The notes under the pieces are model-generated. The model saw only the letters and a list, made by a program, of their open reading frames with translations, was not told the origin of the DNA and did not search any database. From positions 1-21,378 of the forward strand of contig ATSW01011007.1 in assembly GCA_000444245.1 (NCBI GenBank): a stretch of 21,378 nt of DNA, in the 5' to 3' direction. This DNA comes from Botryllus schlosseri. Lineage: Eukaryota; Chordata; Ascidiacea; Stolidobranchia; Styelidae. Both the position numbers and the translations under genes were made by a program. Positions 8,632 through 17,997 of the stretch are shown in pieces. Numbering within the stretch: position 1 is the stretch's first letter; each line of letters starts with the position of its first letter.

Positions 8632-9058
8632 CAGAATTAGGCAACTTCTCCAGTCGGCGGGCCGGATATGGGGAAATGAATTAGGCGGACCTACTTGGCG
8701 GACCCATTTCCTAAAGCGATACATTAATCGCGTACTCATTCACCTATATAAAAGGAATAAATCGTATATAATTTAAACTTCAAGTTTAAAGCATATAAAC
8801 GAAAAAGAGTATTTAATTTATGAACGTAATGTAGGCTACTTCAACATCAATTGAAGTCAATAAGACATCTATGGTTGTTGTCGAGTTACAAACATGATTT
8901 TTGAACTCCGGCTAAAGATCGGATGTAGAAACCCCAGTAAAGAATGTACGCGAACGTCAGTTAGATTCGAACACAGCATTGTCTGTTTAATATTCGTGGT
9001 CGAAAATGTTTGCTCGTACATTTATGTAGATCCGCGGGCCGTAGGTTGCCCGCCCCTC
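8632..9058. mobile_element. Degraded non-autonomous hAT element
   Basis: The right end, read on the bottom strand, is GAGGGGCGGGCAACCTACGG followed by CCCGCGGATC, a classic hAT end. The left end near CAGAATTAGGCAACTTC and GGCGGGCCGGAT matches it loosely. A short fold-back (GGGAAATG ... CATTTCC, 8671-8712) lies inside the left end. The outside 8-mers do not form a clear duplication, so the element is old or its limits are off by a few bases. Confidence 0.55.
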
Positions 9059-9518
9059 TATTGATATCATTCATCGGCATCGTTTTATCGCGGTCACCCA
9101 GTACCATGCAGCGGAACCATGCTATAGGCGATTTCAACTTGTAGTAGACATATTCAACAGCTCAGTGATGAAAGAGTAAGTCTTGTGTGCAAAGTAGGTT
9201 ATCATCGTAGTTTCCACCAATATATGACGACCAATGACGGCCTGCCCATAATATCCCACCCGGGTTAAATCTGGATTTACGTAGCTCTTGGTGAGGCAGG
9301 CGTTAACTCGTATAATTTGCGACATCGCACTTGGAGCAGCAGTTAAAAAGCAGATTTCCAGACAGTAATCACATTTTAATAATCGAACGCTGTTGATATG
9401 GGTTAAGATTTGGTACACGGCAATTCTATTGATTAATTTGGGATGTCGAGAAGTTTGATTTGTGGTATTTCTATCTCGTTGTTCAATGCCGCAGTCTCAT
9501 GACATGGTAACTTATAAT
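9059..9518. other. Low-copy interval; one open minus-strand frame
   Basis: The only sizeable frame is 9134-9418 on the minus strand (94 codons, ending MSTTS at a TGA). It contains MSQIIRVNACLTKSYVNPDL and GRHILVETTMITYF but matches no family I know, has no membrane segment, and could be an exon or chance. Nothing else is supported. Confidence 0.35.
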
Positions 9519-10024
9519 TAGGGCACGTTTTTGTTACAGTCAAATCTATGAAAAGTTGCATTTATTTTTCTCAAAAGTTGCAGTAAAAGTTGCATTTGTG
9601 GACAAGTTCCTTGAAATTATTAGGGTATGAATACTTTGAATCGATCCGTATCCAAGGCACTGTAGCAAAACTCAGTGGTGTTGACGACTTCAAAAAAGTC
9701 CATAGTCTGAAAAAATTGACCCAGTGAAAATATAATTTATGGTGGTCCAGCCTGAATGTACGTCAAGTCAGAAAGGACCTAAAACGTTAACGACAGTGAA
9801 ATAATCAAGCGATCTATTTAAATATAGTGCCAAATAATTTCATTAAAAAGTTAGTTGAATGAAAATTCGAAAAAGCAACAAAAAGTTGTATGAAAAAAAT
9901 TGGGAAAAGTTGCAAAAAGTTGCAATATAAGAATCCTACAAACAGCTTAAAACATGGTGCTATATAACTTCTGAGTACTTATGAAGCTGCCGGAAGCTGT
10001 AAAAAAGTTGCAAAAACTTGCCCA
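9519..10024. mobile_element. MITE with repeated AAAAGTTGCA motif, hAT-like
   Basis: The left end TAGGGCACGTTTTTG and the right end (bottom strand) TGGGCAAGTTTTTGCAAC are inverted repeats. AAAAGTTGCA or close variants occur at 9551, 9574, 9586, 9905, 9916 and 10003, clustered at both ends. Flanking 8-mers CTTATAAT and CTTATACC share six bases, consistent with a hAT-style 8-bp duplication. No transposase sequence is visible in its 506 bases. Confidence 0.7.
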
Positions 10025-10032
10025 CTTATACC

Positions 10033-10329
10033 GAAAGACAAAACGCCGTATTGCAAACATTTCTCGTGATTAGCGTTTGACACAGCGATTTGAGTACTCG
10101 ATTCTGAATCGTGTATTAATTCTAAAGATTCGAGTCGAAGAGTAAGTACTGAAATTGTGCGCTTCTTTCCACTAAGAGTTGATTTAGCAAGGTACATCGT
10201 GCTTGCGATTGTATCTTTCCTCATGGAAACTGCGAAACGTCGATTGTTCATAAAGCAGCATACGAAACATGCAGTACAAAGCCACGCAAGGTAGTGATAA
10301 TGATATAAATGTTTATCATGATAAGCCCG
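10033..10329 (-). CDS. Open exon-like frame, unidentified
   Basis: Reading on the minus strand, the frame is open for about 100 codons from 10329 until a possible donor GTATAAG at 10031. It includes YLAWLCTACFVCCFMNNRRF, a short hydrophobic, cysteine-rich segment followed by basic residues, then a serine-rich tail, as in the end of a membrane protein. CGACGTTTCGCAG near 10220 could be an acceptor. The putative donor lies in the target duplication of the MITE at 9519-10024. No family is recognised; length alone makes it only mildly better than chance. Confidence 0.2.
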
Positions 10330-10824
10330 TTACATTGTCACAAAGTGCAGTGATGGAATAATCATGGTCGACAAATACTTTTTATCTTGAACAGGATTGG
10401 CCAACCTGCGGTCGTAGAAGGAAATTTGCGCGGCCAGGGACACGTGATTCAATTAGTATGTGTTGGCAGTTGGACATGAAAATTGAATCGACGAGTTCTT
10501 GAGAGATTTACCTAGTCTTTATTTTTTTTCGCGCAAGGCGCGATTCAGTGAGACGATGTTTTCGGTTTTAATAAACTAATGTCCGTTGCAATTTGAGAGC
10601 CACAGTACAGATCCGAACAGCGGAGGAAAATGATGCACCACGTAAAGAAATACCATTTTGAAATCTTGTCCTTCTCATGAAAAAAAAATGACTGTGGTAC
10701 CTTTGGGAGATTCCAATATAGTTCCACTATACCGACAATAATGATGAGAGGTCAAGAATTAACAGCATACCAGAAGGTGACTAACAGCAATTGGCCCATT
10801 CCAATATGCATCGTCATTTATAAG
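10330..10824. other. Low-copy interval, possible hAT end fragment
   Basis: CAGGATTGGCCAACCTGCGG at 10392 followed by TCGTAGAAGG and GCGCGGCC resembles one end of a Charlie-like hAT transposon, but no matching second end is found before 10825. No gene is seen. Confidence 0.4.
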
Positions 10825-11021
10825 CACTGTTCACTCTAAGCTGCGCGCGTGCGCAATTACGCAGTGCTGACACGGTCTCTGCGCATATAAAATCCAAGCT
10901 GCGCACAAGAAAGTCGAAGTTATGTCCTTTGGTTTAGTAGTCGTTACGCACTGTTGTCGAAGGGACCGCGCACCGGGTTGGTTAGGGCGCGCAGGCTCGA
11001 TAAAAATTAAAGGGAACATTG
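10825..11021. mobile_element. Short hAT MITE (197 bp)
   Basis: The left end CACTGTTCACTCTAAGCTGC and the right end (bottom strand) CAATGTTCCCTTTAATTTTT are inverted repeats of a widespread hAT MITE type, followed on both sides by GC-rich GCGCGC/TGCGCAA sequence. Flanking 8-mers TTTATAAG and TTTATAAC agree at 7 of 8 positions. No coding capacity. Confidence 0.82.
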
Positions 11022-12023
11022 TTTATAACTTTATAACTAAGTTTTCCAAAGGCAATGCCTCCATCAACTCTACCGGCGAATCTGACCACGTGGGCTGAGA
11101 ACGGATAAATAATTGATAAGAATATGTGAAACTAGTGATAATATTGACGAATTTCATACGTGAATTGGAAAATAATTTTGCGCTTAGCGCGACTATAACC
11201 GATCCCAGAGACGATTGATAATATGACCACTAGCGACTTCGGTGTATATAGTAACTCGATACTCGAATATGGAGTTCACCCAAAATGGACTGGGACACTT
11301 TTAAATGGGTGTTTGGCGTTCAGTTAGTTCACTACGACTATGCCCTAGAATGCGCCCGTAGGCTACATAAGTAATCGGAATGCGGCCGTGAATAGCAAAA
11401 AGGTAGTTCACCCCTGATCTTGAATGTGATACATAACTGGCATTATATTCTTTGCAGCAGCAAATGAGTCACCTATTCAAAAATTCCACACATTTCATGC
11501 TTTTATGACGTAAGAAAGAGTGATGGTCGAAGATTCGACTCGAAGGCTTAACACCCGAGTCACAATGGAATGACTATCAAATGAAGATAGATCCCGAACG
11601 TCCACTAGATCGTTTTACATTAGACAACGATGCATTCTTTGTATAACTTTTATTGATGGAACTAATTTGATTGGTTGAGTAAGGACAGTTTGCTGACTGC
11701 CAACATGTAGTGTATTCCATTCTTGATGTTGTGCGATTGCGGGTCAAGCTCACAGCAGAGAGTCATTAAATATCAACAAATGGAAGGCTACCTATTACGA
11801 GCAAAACTTTTCTAAATAGGTAAGAGGAAAAGTGCATGCTCGTTTAGTGAAGAATTTATTTTCATGATGCTAGAGCCATGCATATTGTGGTCCGAAGTTG
11901 AAATGACAATAATTTCATCCAAAAGTGTTCTAAATAAGACTCGCCTGTGAACGAGAATATGAGCTTCGCACATGGAAATCAAACGTGAGCTTCATGTTCA
12001 CACGATCCCTAATAAACACGCAC
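11022..12023. other. About 1 kb without a supported gene
   Basis: Contains only short frames, such as MPPSTLPANLTTWAENG from ATG 11055, and a TATATA at 11245 with no convincing exon after it. No repeat ends are recognised. It could be intron of the minus-strand candidate gene at 12.2-12.7 kb. Confidence 0.45.
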
Positions 12024-12306
12024 CTAAGGCAATACATCAAATAGAGACAGACGTACGATCGTTAAAGCAGTAAACTGACTGATTGAACCAGTGCCAATAC
12101 AGGGATTTCCACAAAAGGAATGAACGTTAGATAGAACTGTCGGTTCAGACGAAAGATAGATCACAATCACGACCAAGCTGATTTTCACCTTCATCGCCGT
12201 AGTTATAAAGATACTGTTGTCGCTTCTGAAGTCTATTACCGCGCAATCACCAGGACATATTATTTCACGGTCATCATTCCCATTCGCATCCAAAAATGAG
12301 AACACG
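12024..12306 (-). CDS. Second exon of a minus-strand candidate gene, unidentified
   Basis: This exon starts after TTCTAATACATCAG (branch-point-like CTAAT and AG acceptor, 12307-12318) and continues the reading phase of the exon at 12369-12691: the split GG|C codon leads to VFSFLDANGNDDREIICPGD and CAVIDFRSDNSIFITTAMK. After AAG at 12189 there is a GTGAAAAT donor candidate, which would end the exon there; without splicing the frame runs on through VKISLVVIVIYLSSEP to a stop at 12024. The asparagine/aspartate-rich turn after an FRIYRK strand faintly recalls GAIN-domain strands of adhesion receptors, but this is a weak impression and no function is assigned. Confidence 0.35.
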
Positions 12307-12368
12307 CTGATGTATTAGAAATTATATTGAATATAAGATAAAAATATTTGCAGTGGCTCATGTCACAC
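12307..12368 (-). other. Predicted 62-nt intron
   Basis: On the minus strand it begins GTGTGACATG and ends TTCTAATACATCAG. It is AT-rich in the middle and joins two open frames in phase. It contains no in-frame stop, so splicing is suggested mainly by frame choice: read-through ends within about 35 codons, while the spliced path gains a long frame. Confidence 0.4.
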
Positions 12369-12691
12369 CCCATTCCAGTCTTGCGATAAATACGGAACTT
12401 GACAGGATTTGGAAACTGGATGGATACTTGCTGTAATGTAGAAAAACAGGACGCAAGTAAATGAACAATTAGGTTTGATGGTAATTGGCGAATGGCAGAG
12501 GAAACGTTGTGAACATCAGCCACATATGAGGCGAATAAACGCATAACCTCATGCAAAGTTGTGACGCCATATGGAGGAAGGTTATCTAGATGAATCACGT
12601 CATTAACAGAGCCATTTAGAATGGTTCCATGAGACATAGGTTGAACAGAAATAAACCTTGTATCGAGATAGCGTAGTGGCAGGTTCAACAG
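12369..12691 (-). CDS. Exon of a minus-strand candidate gene, unidentified
   Basis: The frame follows TATGACAG (acceptor candidate at 12692) and runs 107 codons to a GG|GTGTGA donor. It contains two N-glycosylation sequons (NGS and NVS), the stretch HLDNLPPYGVTTLHEVM, a helix-like MRLFASYVADVHNVSSAIRQ, and FPNPVKFRIYRKTGMG before the donor. Sequons and cysteines suggest an extracellular protein. There is no true start codon here (first codons CTG TTG), so upstream exons would lie beyond 12.7 kb. I do not recognise the family. Length and phase agreement with the next exon are the evidence. Confidence 0.4.
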
Positions 12692-12949
12692 CTGTCATAC
12701 CAATGTCTATCGAGTTCGAGTTCGACTGAGGTTGACTCCAGTATTCCCACGTATGTGCTGGAGGTTTATTTAAGCTTCTCCTCGCTATCTGATCCGCGCA
12801 AGCAGGGAGTGGAAATCCTGGACCAATGGTTCCCTTTGCTTTGCTATCTGCGGGTCACTTACGCTAATCTACAAGCCTTCGAGAACGCCAAAAGACAAAA
12901 AAAGTGTCTGTTATCTCTCTATAAAGCGACGAAGGCGGTGTTGGAATGA
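12677..12949 (+). CDS. Open terminal-exon-like frame, unidentified
   Basis: A plus-strand frame of 90 codons ending at TGA 12947-12949, with higher GC and more even codon use than its surroundings. It includes LSFSSLSDPRKQGVEILDQW, FPLLCYLRVTYANLQAFENA and a lysine-rich end (KRQKKCLLSLYKATKAVLE), suggesting amphipathic helices. No start codon with a good context and no poly(A) signal are close. It overlaps the opposite-strand exon by 15 bases. It may be a final exon or a fragment of an old repeat; no family is recognised. Confidence 0.25.
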   Translation, partial: WQVQQLSYQCLSSSSSTEVDSSIPTYVLEVYLSFSSLSDPRKQGVEILDQWFPLLCYLRVTYANLQAFENAKRQKKCLLSLYKATKAVLE

Positions 12950-13172
12950 TATGAAGTGCGTTGCATTGCTTGACAAAACCACACGCTCTGAAATATATAC
13001 AAGTCATGAACATTTAGTTTCCGCAGTTGAGCAGGATTGGTGTGTGTCAGTGTACGGTGAGATCGCGTGGAATATGGCGACAACATTAAACTGAAATTTT
13101 TAATAATCAGCAGCGATTACAATAGGTAATGTTTGCCCATTTATAGGCTTTTATGAGACATCAAAGAGTTAG

Positions 13173-13478
13173 GAAGAGCCTGGATCAATCTCCAACTCTC
13201 AAGATTGTAATCTGAAATCTGTTGAGGCGTATTCCTCCAAAGGGACATTGTCACACAACTCGGGTATTGCTCAGAGGCTTAGATATGCATACAAATTTCC
13301 ACAATTAGCGATTCGGTATGCTACGGTTTGTGTGTATAATAGAGTAATGCAGGCCAATCCCTACATGGCAGACAAACATATGAAAGTTTATTACGTCACC
13401 GAAGCGTTTGCCAAGAATGAAAATACAAGCAAACCTTGGAGGTTGCAGTATGTCTACTCGGAAAAAAATAATAACTAA
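13173..13478 (+). CDS. Open terminal-exon-like frame, unidentified
   Basis: After a possible acceptor AAAGAGTTAG, 101 codons stay open to TAA 13476-13478. The product has SVEAYSSKGTLSHNSGIAQR, then tyrosine-rich RLRYAYKFPQLAIRYATVCV and KHMKVYYVTEAFAKNENTSK, ending PWRLQYVYSEKNNN. No domain is recognised. No AATAAA follows closely. About 100 open codons in AT-rich DNA is unusual but not decisive. Confidence 0.3.
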   Translation, partial: EEPGSISNSQDCNLKSVEAYSSKGTLSHNSGIAQRLRYAYKFPQLAIRYATVCVYNRVMQANPYMADKHMKVYYVTEAFAKNENTSKPWRLQYVYSEKNNN

Positions 13479-13562
13479 TTGCAATTAGGGTCTACGTGCT
13501 TAAAAGTGTTCAAAATCATACTTGTCACTATACGCATATTATTATTAGCATCGTAAAATAGA

Positions 13563-13817
13563 ATGACGTCAACAGCTTGGTATGTGAGACGCTTTAGATT
13601 GCTTTTAATGGCGGTTTCATTTGCAGGTACGTGTTGAAGTTATTTACTATACATATTCAATCATTCTTATGTCACGGATCCAACATTTTCCCATTCAATT
13701 ATGTCATTGCGATCTTTATATTTCTTCAGTTCTTCAGTAAATATACGACATATTTCTGTCGACCTTGGGCATATGAATGATATGAATGATAATTGTAATT
13801 ATGTCGGTAGACAATGA
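13563..13817 (+). CDS. Candidate two-exon mini-gene for a secreted peptide
   Basis: ATG 13563 opens MTSTAWYVRRFRLLLMAVSF, a signal-peptide-like start with two arginines before a hydrophobic core, ending at an exact GTACGT donor (13627). A polypyrimidine-rich acceptor TATATTTCTTCAGTTCTTCAG ends at 13737. Joining 13563-13626 to 13738-13817 (111-nt intron, phase 1) keeps the frame for 47 residues and adds NIRHISVDLGHMNDMNDNC with one cysteine, stopping at TGA 13815. Alternatively the second exon has its own donor (GTAGAC near 13805) and the gene continues. Every element is seen in sequence, but none is diagnostic, so this is a hypothesis. Confidence 0.2.
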
Positions 13818-13935
13818 AATATTGAAACGTGATTTGAGATTTGGTATATGGGTGAAATGGGTTTATACTGATTTATTCGGAAACTACCATAAATCCGCAT
13901 TTTGTGCTTGCGTAATGATCATACAATGCCAATTG

Positions 13936-13943
13936 GTTTATAG
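13936..13943. repeat. Left target site duplication of hAT 13944-14668
   Basis: GTTTATAG, matching GTGTATAG at 14669-14676 in 7 of 8 bases. Confidence 0.75.
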
Positions 13944-14668
13944 CAGGGGTGGGCAAACTACGGCCCGCGAAAGCATCTAGAACCGTAATGGAAATATGGA
14001 TAAAAATACGCAGTGAAATATTCAATTGCTAGAGCGATTTGATTATACTTTTTCCTAATATCATGATGTTGATTAAGTTATAATCCTAATATTGTATTTT
14101 CTGATTTCCTTATTAGCGCAATATACCAACATCGGTACGTACTCATTTTGAAACGCTTCGGTTGTTAAACATCTAAGAACGTCCAAACGGAAATGGCTTT
14201 GTTAGGATAAGAATTGTCATTTTAAATTAGAACTTTCAGAGTGTAAAATGTTCGTGGCAACAGTAAATTGTGTCGATGTCATCCATGCTGGTTATGAAGT
14301 TGTCAGCATGGTGTGTTCAGAAGCTTGACCAAACGCAGAATCCACATATCTATAAGCCGATCGTTGCGTTGATTGTTCCATCATCCTGAGAATCGGCACA
14401 GCCTACTTTCATTTCTGATTTTGACGAATTTATTGAGGATGGCCAGCTTTTTGAATCTCGATAATGTTTCTGGCACATGCGCGTTATGATCAAATCAACA
14501 TTTGAATTGTTTCAATGCATATGTATTATTTCTATGACTTCAGTTACTTCATATAATCTCATAAAAGCTTGCGTTTCGGCTTAAAATTACGGTTTTACAA
14601 TATTGCGGCCCGCGAATGAACTCAAATGTCGAATCCGGTCCGGGAACTGAAAAGTTAGGCCACCGCTG
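13944..14668. mobile_element. Non-autonomous hAT element
   Basis: The left end CAGGGGTGGGCAAACTACGG, continuing CCCGCGAAAG, and the right end (bottom strand) CAGCGGTGGCCTAACTTTTC with a subterminal CGCGGGCCGCAA are typical hAT inverted repeats. An 8-bp duplication matching at 7 positions flanks it. The 725-bp interior has no transposase frame. Confidence 0.85.
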
Positions 14669-14982
14669 GTGTATAGAATGGTATTCACAAATTCATAGAT
14701 TTTTTTAGCTGTTAAAATCACACAGATTTCGAATTAAAATGATAGGTAAATGAATCAATATTAAATTTGAATGAGATGAACGCCAGGAGTTCGATCGAGT
14801 CAGTTGGCATATATTTTGTTTGCAACTTCTTGGCTGAGAAGCACTGTCATTATTGACGCTTGGTATTCCGGTGTACCAATACAAATATGTATTTATATGT
14901 ATCTAGACTATTATTTGAACATAGCCATCCGCTTATGTAGCGTGGAGTTCAATATCTCAATTTTATTATGATAATGATTACA
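14669..14982. other. AT-rich interval, nothing recognised
   Basis: About 310 bases between a hAT element and the next repeat fragment. No frame, splice pattern or repeat end could be supported. Confidence 0.5.
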
Positions 14983-15417
14983 CTGGTCAAAAAAATTTTG
15001 TTGCATTTCTACCAACACTTGTTCTTACCTAATTTGGGGGCGCTGAATCCGAATCTGACCTTAGTTTTTTTCTGAAAGGTCTAAATTTTCTGCAAATCGA
15101 GATTTTTTATTTTGTTTTTACTAAATTCAAATTTTCTGTAAAATTACTTGATTTGTCAAATGACGTTCTTGCTTATAGTCGAATAACCAACCTCAAAACA
15201 ATAATAGGTTCCCAGAAATTATTGTGTTACCACTACCAATTGTATTTACAGACAATTAGGCACCAAATGTTTGAAAAAATGTAACAAAGAACATTTTTGC
15301 TGGTAAAATACATGTAATAAGCGAGTTTTCGTTGCAAAATGACATTGAAAAGAATGATGACAATCCACAGTATAAACTTAAAGCTATCGATGAAAAGATG
15401 CAAAAAATTCAATTATT
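14983..15417 (-). repeat. Probable 3' flank of the transposon fragment at 15418-15659
   Basis: This AT-rich stretch directly follows the stop of the fragment gene on the minus strand. Its bottom-strand sequence CTAAGGTCAGATTCGGATTC and AATTAGGTAAGAACAAGTG resembles the non-coding end that I recall beside this gene family in other invertebrates (memory, unverified). The outer limit near CACTGGTCAAAAAAA is a guess. Confidence 0.35.
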
Positions 15418-15659
15418 CTACAACCCCGGAAAAATTTTTCTCTTAGAACTTCTGCGTTTGTACGCTTTTTGAGGACAGTCACGTTTGATGCCCCAACAAT
15501 AAACCGCCCTCATATGTCGATCCCACCGACCTTGGTAGCGTTCTTCCACTGTCATGAGATCCTGGTGGAATAACGCTCTCCCTGTCCATCACTGACAGCC
15601 CCAAGGTTTTCAGGGAATTTGTCCAGGTGGCTGTACAGGAAATGTACTTTTATGCTCAT
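15418..15659 (-). pseudogene. C-terminal fragment of a repeated transposon-like gene family
   Basis: On the minus strand the DNA encodes MSIKVHFLYSHLDKFPENLG and AVSDGQGER in one frame and HQDLMTVEERYQGRW, MRAVYCWGIKRDCPQKAY and KRRSSKRKIF in the next, ending at TAG 15418. These strings match, from memory, the C-terminal part of a large uncharacterised protein family repeated in insects, spiders, cnidarians and other invertebrates, presumed to come from a DNA transposon. A frame change lies between the two parts, so this copy is dead. The N-terminal three quarters are missing: the DNA is cut exactly where the inverted repeat at 15660 begins, and nothing similar continues after 19459. Confidence 0.8.
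15652..15659. repeat. Possible degraded target duplication, left
   Basis: ATGCTCAT compared with GTATTCAT at 19460-19467: five of eight match and all three differences are transitions. It fits an 8-bp duplication of hAT-like type but is weak. Confidence 0.3.
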
Positions 15660-15800
15660 TAGGGTTGTTCAGATTTGAAAAATTATCAGGAAACTTCGAC
15701 CATTGTTATCCAAATGATGGTTTAGTACATAAAAACACTTTTATGAGCAATTTTGGTCATCTTCATCGTGATCTTCCTTTTCCGCAAAGCCCCCAAAGAT
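15660..15800 (+). repeat. Left terminal inverted repeat, 141 bp
   Basis: Pairs with 19319-19459 at about 96% identity; starts TAGGGTTGTTCAG and ends near GCCCCCAAAGAT. A hydrophobic short frame crosses both copies (VIFIVIFLFRKAPKD), probably by chance. Confidence 0.93.
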
Positions 15801-16562
15801 CAGGGTCCAATTCTCCTAATTATTGGGGATTCCCCTGACTGTGTTTACCTAGCTCATAATGCAAAGCAGTTCTCAGCGGTGATGATTGTACCTTTAGGGA
15901 AGCTTGCAGTTGATAATAACAGTATATATGCGGGAAATATCGAGTTAATACATATTTTTTGACAATTGCGCTGAACTACATATACCTGAGCTACCTTCAG
16001 GAATATGTGTTGTAATCTGTAGGCCTACTGCTACAGCTGTTGTATGAATGAAACAAATGCATGCATTTCCAGGTGACTTTTACTTTGCGACTGTTGGTGA
16101 AAGAACTATTAAGTAGGAATGTAATGTAGGAATGTCAGTGTCTCCGCCTCAAATTCGGTTCATTTGCAAAATACTGAGTAATCTCTTTCTGCTCGAAGAC
16201 GACGAAAACGCAGGACTCTCCTGTTGCCATAGAGTGGAATATGACAAGGATATCTATGGANCAACATTGTGAAAGTACTACAAGTTCATGATACTAGGCT
16301 TGCTCTTGAAACAAGAATAGAGTCAAGTGAAGAAGATGTATGTTTCTGAAACTCAATGAATTTATTGCGAGAACATTTTGCACAATCAAATTATGAAGCA
16401 GATTATTGCCAAAAATATCAGTAGGCCTACATCATAACATTTTCGTGGCTTGCGACAATTGTTATTATCACTGAAAATATGTTATGAATTAGTAAGCATA
16501 AAAACCAAAAAAAAAATGGATCGCGGCATGCTCCAGTCACTTAAGCAAGTTTTAGGCAGGGC
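15801..16562. other. Non-coding left arm of the 3.8-kb transposon
   Basis: About 760 bases between the left inverted repeat and the transposase stop. A small plus-strand frame (ATG 16132 to TGA 16270) reads MSVSPPQIRFICKILSNLFL and then EDDENAGLSCC, without known match. Two copies of the palindrome-based GTAGGCCTAC occur at 16019 and 16421. It is probably 3' UTR of the minus-strand gene. Confidence 0.5.
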
Positions 16563-17997
16563 TTAAATGAATTTTAGTGCAGATTTTTTGAAGCTCTGAT
16601 ACTTCTGGCGGTGTTGCGCAACAACTTGCAGCAAACTTTTCTTCTGAAGTTCATCATCTGTGATGATAGCAGCATAGTCGGTGTTGAGTTTGACTCCTCG
16701 TTCCGCAGCGTCGTTCACGACTTTAACAGTACTAACAAAACGACTCATGATCTTGTATGATTCATACTCAGGCCATTGTTTCACAGGCTGATTCAACCAT
16801 TCTCCAGAACACTTAAATTCGATGAACAAATGCCATGACTGAGGGCCCACTAAATCAGCCAAAGTGGTGCTCCCGTCTATAGTCCTCTCCGACGAGAAAA
16901 CAGGTGGTCCCCGTCGATAGGTTTGCGGTTTTTCAACTTCCAGTAGCCGGCTTGCAATACTTTTTCTGGTATGGTAACTTTCTTTTTCCGAGAATAGGGC
17001 ATAAACCACAGTTTCTTCCACAATGTACCATGGATGTTTCATCAACTTATTGCAAGCAGATTCAGCAACCTCTTTGTCGGTAGTTGTATATCCGTGCATC
17101 TCTTGAATGAAACGCAAGTCGTTCCCTGGAGCGTCGCGCCCAATGCTGCAATCCAGCCAAGCGGGAACATAGAATAAACTTAGAAACAAGTTCATGCGTT
17201 TCAGTTGACGAATGAAACATTCTGAATATTGCATCTGATCAGCCCACATGAACATATTCTGAGAATATAGAATAGTTCCCATCCACCTGGCATGATGAGT
17301 GGGACCCGGCCTTTGATGATTTGCACGAAACTGAGCACCTAAGATAGCTAAGGTGTTGATGACGCAGAGTTTATAGTCATCCCTAGTAAAGAAATCTTTT
17401 TTGTTGAAGGCTTGTGTCAAATGAGCTATGACATTGGCAGCTCTCTCNCTGTAATCCTCTGGGACTTCCAAAATTCGAGTTGGAGCAGTTCTGTCTATTT
17501 TTGTCCAGTTTTTTTTGAAATTGTTGAATACTGTATTTTCGGGACCCGTGGTTTGACATCCAAAGATACATTTCCAAACACTCTTTACTACCAACTCCAA
17601 TACATGATGGCGACAAGCATGATACAACATTTTTTTACCTATGAGGTCTTCCAATAACTTTGCAGCCCCCTTTTTCCACCCACTATTGCTCGATGTTGTG
17701 TCAAATACCAATGCAGAAATGGAGTTCTGCAGATTCCAATCCGATATCAATTGAAATGCAGTTTTTGCTTGAATCTCGCCTGTTGCATGATCAATCTTCT
17801 GAATTCCAAGTAACATCCCATCTGTATGCTGAGGATAAGAAGACAATATCACAGCCAATGCTTCATAGCTTGTTCCAAATCTGTCTTCTGTCAACTTTCC
17901 ATCCCAGTGTATAGCAGCATGATTGGGTAGGTCTTGTTGGAATGATTCAAATATTTCANGNGNAACCTNANGGCGATTAGCCTNTNTATGTCTCTTT
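16563..17997 (-). CDS. Transposase-like protein, catalytic part
   Basis: The frame opens after a TAA near 17998 and has no ATG at its start, so it is read as the continuation of the frame ending at 17977. Early on it carries IHWDGKL (Asp codon at 17901-17903). Counting from the TTG at 17894, FDTTSSNSG has Asp at residue 65, CRHHVLEL has Cys94 and His97, HARWM lies at 201-205, and VVNDAAERGVKL at 392-403. Asp in WDGK and in DTT plus CxxH fit the DDE/RNase H-like transposases, which share a second-Asp-then-C/DxxH layout; the Glu of NDAAERG, over 300 residues later, is the best third acid, implying a large inserted domain as in hAT. The C-terminus is lysine-rich. I know relatives only as uncharacterised repeated proteins in hydra, corals and aphids. 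Apart from one ambiguous base the frame is intact for about 440 codons, suggesting recent activity. Confidence 0.8.

Noticed and set aside
10392-10442. CAGGATTGGCCAACCTGCGG as the end of a further hAT element
   Set aside because: No matching inverted end or duplication was found downstream, so it is only noted as a possible fragment.
16132-16272. Small plus-strand frame within the transposon arm
   Set aside because: 46 codons, includes an ambiguous base, no known motif, and lies opposite to the transposase in its presumed 3' UTR.
17412-17914. Plus-strand frames of 81-84 codons opposite the transposase
   Set aside because: Antisense shadows of the well-supported minus-strand gene.
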